64,000 nucleotides of DNA from Candidatus Saccharimonadota bacterium. GTDB taxonomy: Bacteria; Patescibacteriota; Saccharimonadia; Saccharimonadales; Saccharimonadaceae. The notes under the pieces are model-generated. The model saw only the letters and a list, made by a program, of their open reading frames with translations. It ran no database searches and was not told the DNA's origin. Below, one piece after another: positions 50,769 to 59,727 of this stretch (the stretch's first letter is position 1; each line of letters starts with the position of its first letter). The stretch covers positions 52,462 through 116,461 of the forward strand of contig JAFWNF010000007.1 of the NCBI GenBank assembly GCA_017510445.1, in the 5' to 3' direction. Made by a program: the position numbers and the translations under genes.

Positions 50769-52888
50769 GAGTATTTTTTATTTCTGTCTTTCTTTTTTCT
50801 AGCTTTTCCTTTCTTGTTTTCTTTACGGCATACCAAACTTCTGCTAGTAAACTTCCCGACGAGACACTGAGATTCTATTCCAAAAATAATATTTTATATT
50901 ACAACCCGCTTGGATCCTTAGATTGTTATTCTTCGTCAGCATCGTTAGTTTCAGGCAATACTTATGAGGAAAAAATTTGGAATTATTTTGTCGGGCTAGG
51001 TATTCCTGGCGTCTCCGACAACGCCGCGGTTATTGCCGGAATTATGGGAAATATGAAACAAGAATCCGGTTACGATCCATTTGTTCAAAACAGTTTAGGT
51101 TACACTGGATTATACCAAGGAGACACGAAATCATATAAAACTTTTGTCCCTATATATAATAAAGTCAACCAAGCCGTTGGTAGTAATTATTGGTTTACGA
51201 GTGATGTAGGAAGAGTCGATTCTCACCCAGCTGGACCAACAACAACCGCTATTATTATTGAGTTAGACGCATTAACAAAAAATACACCCGAAACCGGCTA
51301 TGGCAAATCCTTTCAAAACTTTGTCAATAACTTAGGGCGAGTCACTAATAAAACGCCATCAAGTTATGCCGAGCTCTTCCAAGTAGAAGTTGAACGTGGT
51401 GTCTGTAACAACAATAATCCTGGAGCTGACTGTCATAGTTATTCGCAACCAATTACTGACCCAGGCGTAGCACAAAGAGCAAGAGAATACTACGGTAGAA
51501 ACTGGCCAACTAACGGCTATGATTACCAAGGTATGCATGAAAGGATGTCTAAGGCAGAAGAAATATATGCCACATATGCATCTTCAACAACAGCGTCAAC
51601 CTCCACATCAACACCTGCCGAAACAACTGAGCTAGCAGACCCATCCAGCACACCATCATCAGATGATTGTTATCACTCTTCTTCAGAATCCTTTACTCGA
51701 TGGGACCAAACTGATCCTAAATACGACGGCATAGATTATGACAGCTATGGAAAGGTTAGTGGAGGAACGTCTTCCTCAATACGTGAGTCTGCTTGTGGCC
51801 CATTTTCATTTGCAATGCTGGCCAACGCTCTAGGTGTTCAAAACATTGATCCGGTAGAGGTTACAAAAGTAGCTGGGGATGGTGGGATGCATACCAGTGG
51901 TAGCTCTCACGAAATAACAAAATATTTAGCAAACCACTACAACATGACTTACGAAAAAGTTAATACTGGTCATAGCGATCATACTTTCGGAAGTAGCCTT
52001 TCCGACGAGCAAATCGATAAAGTAACAGAAACAATAAGTTCCTACCTAAAAAAGGGCTGGATGATTCACACTTCTGGTACTTCACCTAAAACAGAAAGCC
52101 AAATGGGGCAACCATTTACCCCGGGTGGTCATTATATCGGTATCCGCGGTATAACTCCTGACGGAAAATGGCTTCTCGCCGATTCAAACGGACCAACAGC
52201 CTCAGAAAATAAACAAAAAGTTGGGGACGACTATCAATATACTCGTAGAGGCTACGATAACTCTTTTAAAGAGTGGGACCCAAAAATTGTTATTAAAAAT
52301 GGTATGAATGTTGGCAACGTCCACGCTATCCGTGCCTCAAATAGTGCAACTTGTGGCAATTATACTATTTCGAGCCCTTGCGGCAATATGAGTAGTCAAG
52401 GCTTGGTACTTGGTGGTATGACTCTAGAACAAGCGACTGCCTATATGAATAATTATCGAACAATAGCCAAACAAAACAGCTCACAAATGATAAGAGATTA
52501 TCAAATTAATGTTACGAGCTGTTCTGGTGGTTCATTTTACAACTGTGTTGCATTCTCTCAATATTTTATTGCTGTAAACACCTCTACCGGCCCAGCTGGT
52601 GGTTTACCAGACGGAAAAAACGTTGTCGGACGGCTAATTAGTAATGGTGTCGCCACTGATGGTGGCCACACACCAAAACCCTACGCTATTTTTTCTCGCC
52701 AATCTGGCGGAAAAGGTCATGGTCATACAGGGGTTGTTCTGGGCGTGACAGATACAGATATTATTGTCGGCGAAGCAGATTGTTTTGGGGGAGAGTCTGG
52801 CATACAAGCAAAAACCATTCCTCTATCCAAAGCAACAAGTGATGATTACAGCTATGCTTATTTAAACAATTTAACAATTGGGGAATAA
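50753..52888 (+). CDS. Multidomain wall hydrolase: phage-tail lysozyme, C39-like and CHAP domains
   Basis: 711 residues. Signal peptide at 1-30 (VFFISVFLFSSFSFLVFF). Residues ~70-250 are a phage-tail-type lysozyme domain (IWNYFVGLGIPGVSDNAAVI then AGIMGNMKQESGYDP, the second Glu being the likely catalytic residue). A Ser/Thr/Ala linker follows. Residues ~340-520 look like a C39-type cysteine peptidase fold (C348 in ESACGPFSF, His in GGHYIGIRG, Asp in LLADSNG). Residues ~590-705 form a CHAP-like amidase (C598 in YNCVAFSQYF, His in GHGHTGVVLG). Such enzymes open peptidoglycan for type IV secretion or phage-like injection. GGAG precedes the ATG, inside the PEGA gene. Confidence 0.8.
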   Translation: MRQSLRVFFISVFLFSSFSFLVFFTAYQTSASKLPDETLRFYSKNNILYYNPLGSLDCYSSSASLVSGNTYEEKIWNYFVGLGIPGVSDNAAVIAGIMGNMKQESGYDPFVQNSLGYTGLYQGDTKSYKTFVPIYNKVNQAVGSNYWFTSDVGRVDSHPAGPTTTAIIIELDALTKNTPETGYGKSFQNFVNNLGRVTNKTPSSYAELFQVEVERGVCNNNNPGADCHSYSQPITDPGVAQRAREYYGRNWPTNGYDYQGMHERMSKAEEIYATYASSTTASTSTSTPAETTELADPSSTPSSDDCYHSSSESFTRWDQTDPKYDGIDYDSYGKVSGGTSSSIRESACGPFSFAMLANALGVQNIDPVEVTKVAGDGGMHTSGSSHEITKYLANHYNMTYEKVNTGHSDHTFGSSLSDEQIDKVTETISSYLKKGWMIHTSGTSPKTESQMGQPFTPGGHYIGIRGITPDGKWLLADSNGPTASENKQKVGDDYQYTRRGYDNSFKEWDPKIVIKNGMNVGNVHAIRASNSATCGNYTISSPCGNMSSQGLVLGGMTLEQATAYMNNYRTIAKQNSSQMIRDYQINVTSCSGGSFYNCVAFSQYFIAVNTSTGPAGGLPDGKNVVGRLISNGVATDGGHTPKPYAIFSRQSGGKGHGHTGVVLGVTDTDIIVGEADCFGGESGIQAKTIPLSKATSDDYSYAYLNNLTIGE

Positions 52889-52891
52889 TAA

Positions 52892-53560
52892 ATGTTTAAC
52901 GAAATAGATAAAGAAAAAAGATTAAGTCTTATACTCGTTCTTGTCACTTTCTTTTTATTGATTATCACTGTTTATATTACAAACTTATTCTTTTCAGACA
53001 ATACTGCTGTTTTGAATGTTGATATCAAGGGCTTATCGTCTACCTTGCCTAAAATATCAGACGAAGAAAAAAATTTGTTAACATATCAGTTATTTAATAA
53101 TGTTTCACTCAATACTCCACTGTCATCAAAAATTAATAATGATTTCTACGTCGCAACAGACTCTGTCAACGAAAACATCTACGATACCTATTCTTTAAAG
53201 ACGTTTATTATAAAAAGCGATTCGTCTAATCAAGAATATAAAGTTGAATATTATGATGGAAGTGGGTATGACGATTATAAAATAAACATTTATTGTGTTT
53301 CTAATTGTTTAGCTACAGATTCACAAAGTAACCTAATAGATAATCTCCCGTACTCCGAAACAACCGCGGACATTCATTGGACACTGAAAAAGAACGAATA
53401 TTTTTCACCCAACAACACCAATCTTATAGTTGATATCGATTCCTGTAAAACAAATCCAGACACTACCGAAATTGAGAATAGTATTAAGTCTTTTTTAGCC
53501 AATTATAATATTAACGAATACAGATTATCTAAGAAGTTTTCTTGTTATACCCAAGATTAA
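52892..53560 (+). CDS. Membrane-anchored orphan at the end of the secretion operon
   Basis: 222 residues, not recognised. A membrane segment at ~10-32 (LSLILVLVTFFLLIITVYITNLFF) precedes an exported domain with several Cys (YCVSNC, CKTNPD, FSC) and mixed strands. It begins 4 bp after the hydrolase stop with GGGGA upstream. Its 3' end overlaps the convergent recF by 4 bp. Anchor-plus-exodomain layout is shared with the PEGA protein. Confidence 0.6.
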   Translation: MFNEIDKEKRLSLILVLVTFFLLIITVYITNLFFSDNTAVLNVDIKGLSSTLPKISDEEKNLLTYQLFNNVSLNTPLSSKINNDFYVATDSVNENIYDTYSLKTFIIKSDSSNQEYKVEYYDGSGYDDYKINIYCVSNCLATDSQSNLIDNLPYSETTADIHWTLKKNEYFSPNNTNLIVDIDSCKTNPDTTEIENSIKSFLANYNINEYRLSKKFSCYTQD

Positions 53561-54555
53561 GCTTCCTTCACACTTGTAATAATCACTTGATTGTCTTTGA
53601 AGTTCCTTACTAAGCATTTTTGTCTTTTTTCATCCAGCTCAGAAAAGACATCGTCTAATAAGATTAATGGCTTAATATTCTTTTCTTTTTCTAACATCCC
53701 AGCTTCTATAAATTTTAAAGCTAAGATTATTGAGCGGATCTCACCTCGACTCGCTGTTCCATCAGCCTCTTTTTCATTAAATCGAAACTCAAAATCGTCT
53801 CTATGTACCCCAAAACTCGTATGCCCCAAAATTTTATCTTTTTCAAAACATCTTTCTAATTGTTGTAAGTATTCACTCTCTTGAGCTTCAGTATGTGTAG
53901 TATACACAAACTGAACCGCGTCTTTATTATCCGCAATACCTCTATATGTTTCTGTAATTATTTTATTAATCTCATCGGTTTTATTTTTTCTAAATGATAA
54001 TATTTCGGTTCCATATTTCGCAAGCATTACATTCCAAGAAAAAACTTCCTCAGCTTTTAAAAAATCGCGTTTAAGCAGTTCATTTCGTTGTTTAAGGGCC
54101 TTATTGTATTTAAGTAGGGAATTACTATAACTTTCTGAAAGTTGCGAAAAAAACCGGTCAAAATACGTCCGTTTGTGATTTGGACTAGCCCCAATCAGAT
54201 TCAAATCATCTGGTTCAAAAACTACAACTGGGTATTTATTCTTCTTCGGCAGTCTCCCAAACTTTTTATCTTGCACCTGAAACGTCTTTTTATTCTTTTC
54301 ACCATCATAAACTACTATAGTTTTTTCACCATCATAATAATCTAACTCTATCCGATAAAATTCTTCGCCCCTTTTTAAAATATCCTTATCTGTAGCCTTA
54401 AAGCTTTTTCCTCTCAGTCCTTCATAAATCGCTTCTAAAACCGATGTTTTTCCACACCCGTTTTCCCCCACAATCATTGTTGTTTTTTTATTAAACTTCA
54501 AAAAATATTCTTTATGCGACCGAAAATTATTTATTTTTATCTCTTTTATTATCAT
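53557..54555 (-). CDS. recF: RecF recombination/repair ATPase
   Basis: 332 residues, slightly short for RecF (~360). Walker A GENGCGKTSVLEAI near residues 31-44; the SMC-like signature SRGEIRSIILALKFIEA near 270; Walker B PLILLDDVFSELD near 295. Loads RecA at gaps together with RecO/RecR. It overlaps dnaN by 4 bp, the classic dnaA-dnaN-recF order. A 29-bp palindrome (53887-53915) lies inside the gene. Confidence 0.95.
   Translation of the reverse strand: MIIKEIKINNFRSHKEYFLKFNKKTTMIVGENGCGKTSVLEAIYEGLRGKSFKATDKDILKRGEEFYRIELDYYDGEKTIVVYDGEKNKKTFQVQDKKFGRLPKKNKYPVVVFEPDDLNLIGASPNHKRTYFDRFFSQLSESYSNSLLKYNKALKQRNELLKRDFLKAEEVFSWNVMLAKYGTEILSFRKNKTDEINKIITETYRGIADNKDAVQFVYTTHTEAQESEYLQQLERCFEKDKILGHTSFGVHRDDFEFRFNEKEADGTASRGEIRSIILALKFIEAGMLEKEKNIKPLILLDDVFSELDEKRQKCLVRNFKDNQVIITSVKEA
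53887..53915. repeat. 29-bp palindromic element, degenerate copy inside recF
   Basis: TTCAGTATGTGTA / TACACAAACTGAA with mismatches. Same length and end sequence as the copies after groEL and jag. It is translated as part of RecF. Confidence 0.5.
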
Positions 54556-55652
54556 GATTTAAGAGGCATAATAATATGCACATAATCTTTACTCTTTTGA
54601 TTTTCAACAACAACAGGAGTAATTCTACTAGAAAAACTAATTTTTATCTCTTCCTCTTCTACTGCATTCAGTGCATCAATCAAAAACTTTGAGTTTAAAG
54701 TTACTTTTCCGCTGTTTTCCACTTCTGTTTCAATTTCCGAACTATTTTCCCCGTATTCGTTTGCCACGCTCGAAATCAAAAACTTATTTTTCTTCGCTTC
54801 ACAAACAATTGAACCACCAACCTCTTTAGCAAACAGCGCCGCGAGTTTAGTAATTCTTAAAACTTCATCTTTCTTAAGATTTAGTACTATTTCATTATCT
54901 TTCGGAATAAGTTGTCTATAATCTGGAAAACTACCATCAATAAGAGTAGACATTATTTCAATCTCACCTAACCTAAAAATTGCTTGCGTTTCATCAAATA
55001 AAATCTCAATCTCATCTACATCATCGTAGATTGATCTCATTATTTCCTGAAGACTATTTGCCGGAATAATTACAGCTACTTCGTCTTTAACTTTTTCTAT
55101 TAACTTTTTCTCCGCTAATCTATACCCGTCTGTCGCGGCCACATATAGTCCGTTATTAAATGTATTAAAATATACGCCAGTAAGTGCTGGTCTAGTTAAG
55201 TCATTCGAGCTCGCAACAATAACTTTATTTATTCCATTTTTAAAATCATCTACATTAATAGTGAATTTAACCGCTTTTTTCTCATTTATTTCGGGAAGAG
55301 TAGGAAAATCTTCTGCATCAGCACCATTGATAACAGATTGATATTTTCCAGCAGAAATGGTTACTTTAGTTCCTTTATTCTCAATCGTTATTTCCTCATC
55401 TCTAGGAAGGTTTCCTACGAACTCTGCAAGAAGCCTCGCCGGAACGGTAATTTTTCCTTCTTCTTCTGGTCGTTCTGGAAGATATTCTGTTATTGCCATA
55501 TCTAAATTTGTTGTAGAGAGAGAAACTTTATTTTTTTCTGCAAAAATAAGAACGTTGTTTAATATTGGTAAAGTTGTACGGCTTCCTGCAGCAACTCGGC
55601 TTACTGTATTTAATGCTCTTGAAAGTTTATTTTGTTTAATTTTAAATTTCAT
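54552..55652 (-). CDS. dnaN: DNA polymerase III beta sliding clamp
   Basis: 366 residues, normal length. The opening MKFKIKQNKLSRALNTVSRVAAGSRTTLPILNNVLI is typical, followed by three similar clamp domains and the C-terminal IMPL motif (HIIMPLKS) of the hydrophobic cleft. Ring-shaped clamp tethering the replicase. The ATG at 55652 is preferred over a GTG one codon upstream because AAGGAGAG is better spaced. Confidence 0.96.
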   Translation of the reverse strand: MKFKIKQNKLSRALNTVSRVAAGSRTTLPILNNVLIFAEKNKVSLSTTNLDMAITEYLPERPEEEGKITVPARLLAEFVGNLPRDEEITIENKGTKVTISAGKYQSVINGADAEDFPTLPEINEKKAVKFTINVDDFKNGINKVIVASSNDLTRPALTGVYFNTFNNGLYVAATDGYRLAEKKLIEKVKDEVAVIIPANSLQEIMRSIYDDVDEIEILFDETQAIFRLGEIEIMSTLIDGSFPDYRQLIPKDNEIVLNLKKDEVLRITKLAALFAKEVGGSIVCEAKKNKFLISSVANEYGENSSEIETEVENSGKVTLNSKFLIDALNAVEEEEIKISFSSRITPVVVENQKSKDYVHIIMPLKS

Positions 55653-55689
55653 CACTCTCTCCTTTTAATAAAATATTTAGTAATAGTAA

Positions 55690-55910
55690 TAATAAGCTAT
55701 GTGGAAAATGTGGAAATCACCCTCCTTTTATCTAAAAAACTACTAAAAATTAATGTGGAAAAAACTGAGAAAAGAGTATGGAAAAAACTGCGGAAAACCA
55801 TCAATTTCCACCAAAAACATAAAATTTTAATAAACAAACAAAAACTATTCACAAGATTTTCACATAAAATCCACAAAGAAATCCACAACTTTTCCACAAC
55901 TTTTTCCACA
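55690..55910. other. oriC half 1: DnaA-box cluster between dnaN and dnaA
   Basis: AT-rich stretch with several DnaA-box-like nonamers: TGTGGAAAA at 55700-55708 and 55754-55762, TGTGGAAAT at 55709-55717, TTTTCCACA at 55890-55898 and 55902-55910, plus looser ATCCACA and TTCACA sites. No gene is supported. Confidence 0.75.
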
Positions 55911-57275
55911 CTATTCATATATGAGTCCTTTTATTTCTTCAAGTTGATCCCTTAAAGAAAAATCTGTTTTTAAATTATTCTCGATTCTTTTTATACCATT
56001 CATAACTGTCGAATGATCACCCACCCCAACTTCTACTGCTATCTTATTGGTGCTCATAGAGAGCTCTTTAGAGAGCAGAAACATTGCGATTTGACGGGCA
56101 TTCTTGATATGAAATACCCTACTTTTACTCTTTAATTCTTTTGTTGAGAGATTATAATATTTAGCAACTTTATCAACTATTTTTTTCGGAGAAACAGTCT
56201 TTGTGCCTCCTGCGCGAGAAACAACGGAAATATAACCACCCTCGATTAAATTTAATGGCGAAACACCTTTAAGGTCGGAAAGCGCTAAGATCGTTTTTAA
56301 TTCTTTTTCTAAATCACGAATATTTGTTTTTACATTTTCCGCGATAAACTCTATCGTTTCATCTTCTATATATTCACCTAAAAATTCAGCCATAGACTTT
56401 AAAATCGCACAGCGATCTTCGAAACTTGGCATTTGTAGATCAATTGCTCCCGCCATCGCAAGCCTTGAAGTAAGACGCTTATCGATGTTTTCGAGTTGCT
56501 CCGGGAGACGATCGCAAGTAACTATAATTTGCTTATTGAGGTTATAGAGGTCATTAAATATATTGAAAAATTGTTCCTGACTCGCATCTTTACCGATAAT
56601 CATCTGAAAATCATCAACAATCAAAACATCTAACTTTTGGAATTTTTTATAAAACTCGTCAGTTTTACCTTTTTTGATTGAGGTTACGAAATCAGAATAA
56701 AAGTGGTTTGTGGGGGTATATAAAATCTTTAAATTAGGGTCTTTTTTATGTAGTTCGTTGCCAATAGCTTGAACTAAATGCGTTTTTCCAAGACCAGGGC
56801 CACCGTATAGGAAAAAAGGATTATATCTTTTTCCGGGAGAATTAATAACGTTTTTAGCAACAGAAACGGCTAAATCATTATTTGAACCGACCACAAAATT
56901 ATCAAGCCTGTAGGCATTATTTAATCCTGTGTCAAAAGTGGTAGAACCACTAAGATCTCCCTTTTGAATTTTTGGAAGGGAAATAGTGTTTTGTTGATCA
57001 ATAGTAGTGCGTGCTTTGCTTTTTGGCTTTTTGTCTGCTTGAACAATTTCAAATTCTATACTTTTAACTTCGATGTCATTATTTAATAAAGCCTGCTTAA
57101 TAGTGTCGAAGAATTTAGATTCCAACTGACGCTTAAAAAAAACATTCGGAGTTCCAATAATAACCTTTCCCCCATCCATCGAAATAAGAGAAATACCATT
57201 AAACCAGGTAGAAAAATTAGACGAAGAAACCGATTTTTCGATGTCGTTTAAAACACTTTTCCAAACGTCAAACAC
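55911..57275 (-). CDS. dnaA: Replication initiator DnaA
   Basis: 454 residues, normal length. Domain I at ~1-75 (WKSVLNDIEKSVSSSNFSTWFNG), a short linker, the AAA+ domain with Walker A LYGGPGLGKTHLVQAIG near 155 and Walker B VLIVDDFQMI near 215, and domain IV with the DnaA signature VGVGDHSTVMNGIKRIE near 425. The start is GTG at 57275, set by AAAGGAGG seven bases upstream. It binds the nonamers on both sides of its own gene. Confidence 0.97.
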   Translation of the reverse strand: MFDVWKSVLNDIEKSVSSSNFSTWFNGISLISMDGGKVIIGTPNVFFKRQLESKFFDTIKQALLNNDIEVKSIEFEIVQADKKPKSKARTTIDQQNTISLPKIQKGDLSGSTTFDTGLNNAYRLDNFVVGSNNDLAVSVAKNVINSPGKRYNPFFLYGGPGLGKTHLVQAIGNELHKKDPNLKILYTPTNHFYSDFVTSIKKGKTDEFYKKFQKLDVLIVDDFQMIIGKDASQEQFFNIFNDLYNLNKQIIVTCDRLPEQLENIDKRLTSRLAMAGAIDLQMPSFEDRCAILKSMAEFLGEYIEDETIEFIAENVKTNIRDLEKELKTILALSDLKGVSPLNLIEGGYISVVSRAGGTKTVSPKKIVDKVAKYYNLSTKELKSKSRVFHIKNARQIAMFLLSKELSMSTNKIAVEVGVGDHSTVMNGIKRIENNLKTDFSLRDQLEEIKGLIYE

Positions 57276-57320
57276 TTAAACCTCCTTTAATACTTTCTAA
57301 TTATAACAAACAAAACGGAC

Positions 57321-57449
57321 TTTTCCACAACTTTCTCCCTATAAAATAAATATGACATAATAAAAAAACCGAAAACAGGGAAAAGTTTTCCACAACCATC
57401 CACGTTTATCGGTTAACTATGTGGAAAACTTCTTGAAAATTGTGGAAAA
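57321..57449. other. oriC half 2: DnaA-box cluster between dnaA and rpmH
   Basis: Four exact TTTTCCACA boxes, two on each strand (57321-57329, 57386-57394, and reverse at 57420-57428 and 57441-57449), around an AT-rich block (about 57340-57367) that could be the unwinding element. Gene directions diverge from here. Confidence 0.85.
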
Positions 57450-57503
57450 ATGCGCTATACTATAACAAATATTTGTCAAAATTTAAATTTTATAGGATAA
57501 AAA

Positions 57504-57641
57504 ATGCCAAAGCGAACTTATCAACCCCACAAACGCCAACGCAAAGTTGAGCACGGCTTTATGAAAAGAAACGCTACCTCTAACGGTCGCAAAGTTTTAA
57601 AACGTCGCCGTCTTAAAGGTCGCGCTCGTCTTACAGCTTAA
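57504..57641 (+). CDS. rpmH: Ribosomal protein L34
   Basis: 45 residues: [19 protein letters not shown] at the start, a [16 protein letters not shown] core and [10 protein letters not shown] at the end, the complete L34 signature. The ATG lies at 57504 with AGGA upstream, and the promoter region (TATACT near 57457-57462) is just downstream of the DnaA boxes. First gene of the rpmH-rnpA-yidC-jag cluster. A CCCC-GCAA-GGGG hairpin with T-run (57647-57665) follows the stop. Confidence 0.98.
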   Translation: MPKRTYQPHKRQRKVEHGFMKRNATSNGRKVLKRRRLKGRARLTA

Positions 57642-57646
57642 AACTT

Positions 57647-57665
57647 CCCCGCAAGGGGATTTTTT
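57647..57665 (+). terminator. Terminator after rpmH
   Basis: CCCC-GCAA-GGGG stem followed by A and six T. Confidence 0.8.
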
Positions 57666-57682
57666 AGTATATAATAATAGAG

Positions 57683-58024
57683 ATGCTTAGTAAAAAATAT
57701 AGATTTCATTCTCGTGGTGGCGTTAGGTTTACCTATAAAAATGGCAAAACAATTCGCACACCAAATATCTCTCTCATCTATAACAAAAATGACAAAGGTT
57801 TTGAGAGGTTTGCTGTTGTTGTTTCAAAGAAGGTTCTTAAATCCGCCGTTGGTAGAAACAAAATTCGCCGCCGCGTCTACGAGGCGATTCGTTTAGAACT
57901 CCCAAACTTCCAACTTCCTCAAGATTCTATTTTTGTTGTTTATAATAAAAATATCAAGGATTTGCCATTTAACGAGTTAAGAAAAAACATTCGAAACCTC
58001 CTAGAGGAATCTAAAACACAATAA
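57683..58024 (+). CDS. rnpA: Ribonuclease P protein component
   Basis: 113 residues. The RnpA signature FAVVVSKKVLKSAVGRNKIRRRVYEAIR lies near 46-73, preceded by the SRGGVRFTYKNGKTIRTPN strands. Basic protein that helps RNase P RNA cleave pre-tRNA leaders. TATAAT (57670-57675) ends 7 nt before the ATG, so it has its own near-leaderless start besides read-through from rpmH. Confidence 0.94.
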   Translation: MLSKKYRFHSRGGVRFTYKNGKTIRTPNISLIYNKNDKGFERFAVVVSKKVLKSAVGRNKIRRRVYEAIRLELPNFQLPQDSIFVVYNKNIKDLPFNELRKNIRNLLEESKTQ

Positions 58025-58070
58025 ACCCCCCTCTAGAGTTTTTCTCCCTATAGTGATATAATAAATTGGT

Positions 58071-59216
58071 ATGAAAAAATCAATTAAATACTTTATTCTC
58101 GCTGCGATTCTTATCGGCATGATTTTTACGCATGGAAACCTCTTTGAACTGATCAATATAGTTATCGTTCTCCCAATTGCGAATGTCTTATATATTATAT
58201 ATAACCTTATCGGTGACTTTGGTCTTGCTATTCTTATTTTTACCATTCTCGTCAAATTACTCATGTGGCCATTAACAAAGTCTCAACTTCATCAAACGAA
58301 ATTGATGAAGAAAATTCAACCTGAACTTGCCGAGATTCGCAAACGTTGCAACGGCAATAAACAAATGGAATCTCTACAAACAATGGATCTCTACAAGAAG
58401 CATAATGTTAAGCCATTTAGTTCGATTCTTACTCTTCTTATTCAGCTCCCAATCTTTATTGCGCTCTATTCTGCGATTCGCGTTATGGTTATGCCAACGC
58501 CAACCGACAACCTTTCGAACCGCGCCTATTCTTTTGTCCAATATGAAGGCTCGAAGATTTCTGAAGTACTCTCCTCGCAGGAAAAATATTTCAACGAGAA
58601 GAATGAATATGACGAACTCCAAGCCAACGAAGAAAAAACAGAAGAAGAGAAAAAAGCCGTTTCCGCTCCAGAATATGATTTCCACCCAAAATTCCTTGGC
58701 TTCATTCCTCTTGATGGAAAAGCAAGCGCCATTCTTAATCTAAACTCTGCAGATGAGCTCTCGATTAGCACAATTTTCGCATTAATTTGCGCCATCTCTG
58801 CGTCAATTGTCCAGTATTTCACTACCAAACAACAACAACCTTCTAGCCCTGATAAAAAGAAGAAAAAATTCCGCGATATTATGAAGGAAGCCGAAAACGG
58901 CAAAGAAGTCGACCAAACCGATATTAGCTCCATGACTGCTGGCTCAATGACAAAAATGATGCCAATCATGATGTTCTTTATTATGTTCAGTCTTCCGGGC
59001 GCCCTAGTATTCTACTATCTTTTATCTAGTTTAATCTCTTTTGCTCAACAAAAATTTATCTTCAAAAAGACTCGCCAAGAAATGGACGACATGACAGATA
59101 AAGCAATTCTTAAAGAACTAAAAAATGCTAAAGAAGCAAAAATAATTGAAAACAAAAAAACAGGAACAAAAATTACTCGCATCTCCGCCAAAGATAATAA
59201 AAAGAAAAGGAGATAA
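58071..59216 (+). CDS. yidC: Membrane protein insertase YidC
   Basis: 381 residues. N-terminal membrane segments (residues ~5-50), then the YidC core: FGLAILIFTILVKLLMWPLTKSQL near 55-78 with the conserved basic cytoplasmic hairpin (KKIQPELAEIRKRCNGNKQMESLQTMDLYKKH) and PFSSILTLLIQLPIFIALYSAI near 115. A soluble loop of ~110 residues separates it from the last helices (~220-330), and a Lys-rich tail binds ribosomes. Inserts membrane proteins with or without SecYEG. TGA-TATAAT ends 8 nt before the ATG. Confidence 0.94.
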   Translation: MKKSIKYFILAAILIGMIFTHGNLFELINIVIVLPIANVLYIIYNLIGDFGLAILIFTILVKLLMWPLTKSQLHQTKLMKKIQPELAEIRKRCNGNKQMESLQTMDLYKKHNVKPFSSILTLLIQLPIFIALYSAIRVMVMPTPTDNLSNRAYSFVQYEGSKISEVLSSQEKYFNEKNEYDELQANEEKTEEEKKAVSAPEYDFHPKFLGFIPLDGKASAILNLNSADELSISTIFALICAISASIVQYFTTKQQQPSSPDKKKKKFRDIMKEAENGKEVDQTDISSMTAGSMTKMMPIMMFFIMFSLPGALVFYYLLSSLISFAQQKFIFKKTRQEMDDMTDKAILKELKNAKEAKIIENKKTGTKITRISAKDNKKKRR

Positions 59217-59219
59217 AAA

Positions 59220-59675
59220 ATGAACCGTGACGAATCTGTTCGTTTTGCAACAAAATATTTAGAAGACCTACTGAGTTTCTTCGGGATCAATGTGGCCGTC
59301 TTCTCAACCATCGACGATGAAGTTATCCAGCTTTCCGTCCCTTCGACATCAATGAACTCGCTTCTTATTGGTAAGAATGCCGATAACCTTCGCGCTCTTC
59401 AATATATCGTCAGCCAAGCTCTCGTTTCTCGTGAAGGCGAAATTACCCGTGTTAATATCGATATAGCTGATTACAAACGCCAGCGTGCTGACCGTATCGC
59501 CGAAAAAGCTGAAGGATGGATCAAAAAAGTTCGCGCAACGGGTGAGCCAATGGAAATTAATCTCAACGCCGCCGATCGCCGTATTGTTCATAAACTAGCT
59601 GAGGATTATTCTGATATCACCACCCACTCCGAAGGAGAGGGAAGAGACCGAAAACTCATCATCTCAAAAATCTAA
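59220..59675 (+). CDS. jag: KH-R3H RNA-binding protein Jag (KhpB)
   Basis: 151 residues. A KH domain (~35-80, SLLIGKNADNLRALQYIVSQAL, with the GxxG-type loop) followed by an R3H domain (~85-150, ADYKRQRADRIAEKAEGWIKKV then NAADRRIVHKLAEDY). The N-terminal Jag_N domain of longer homologues is absent. Binds RNA with KhpA in Gram-positives and affects cell shape and division. AAAAGGAGATAAAAA precedes the ATG, four bases after yidC. Confidence 0.9.
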   Translation: MNRDESVRFATKYLEDLLSFFGINVAVFSTIDDEVIQLSVPSTSMNSLLIGKNADNLRALQYIVSQALVSREGEITRVNIDIADYKRQRADRIAEKAEGWIKKVRATGEPMEINLNAADRRIVHKLAEDYSDITTHSEGEGRDRKLIISKI

Positions 59676-59696
59676 TAACAGAGAAAAAAATACAGT

Positions 59697-59725
59697 TTCA
59701 GTATGTGCTGAGTGCACATACTGAT
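59697..59725. repeat. 29-bp palindromic element after jag
   Basis: TTCAGTATGTGC / GCACATACTGAT with a 5-nt loop, followed by a T-run. Nearly identical stem to the copy after groEL. Sits between convergent jag and the LCP gene and can terminate both. Confidence 0.75.
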
Positions 59726-59727
59726 TT

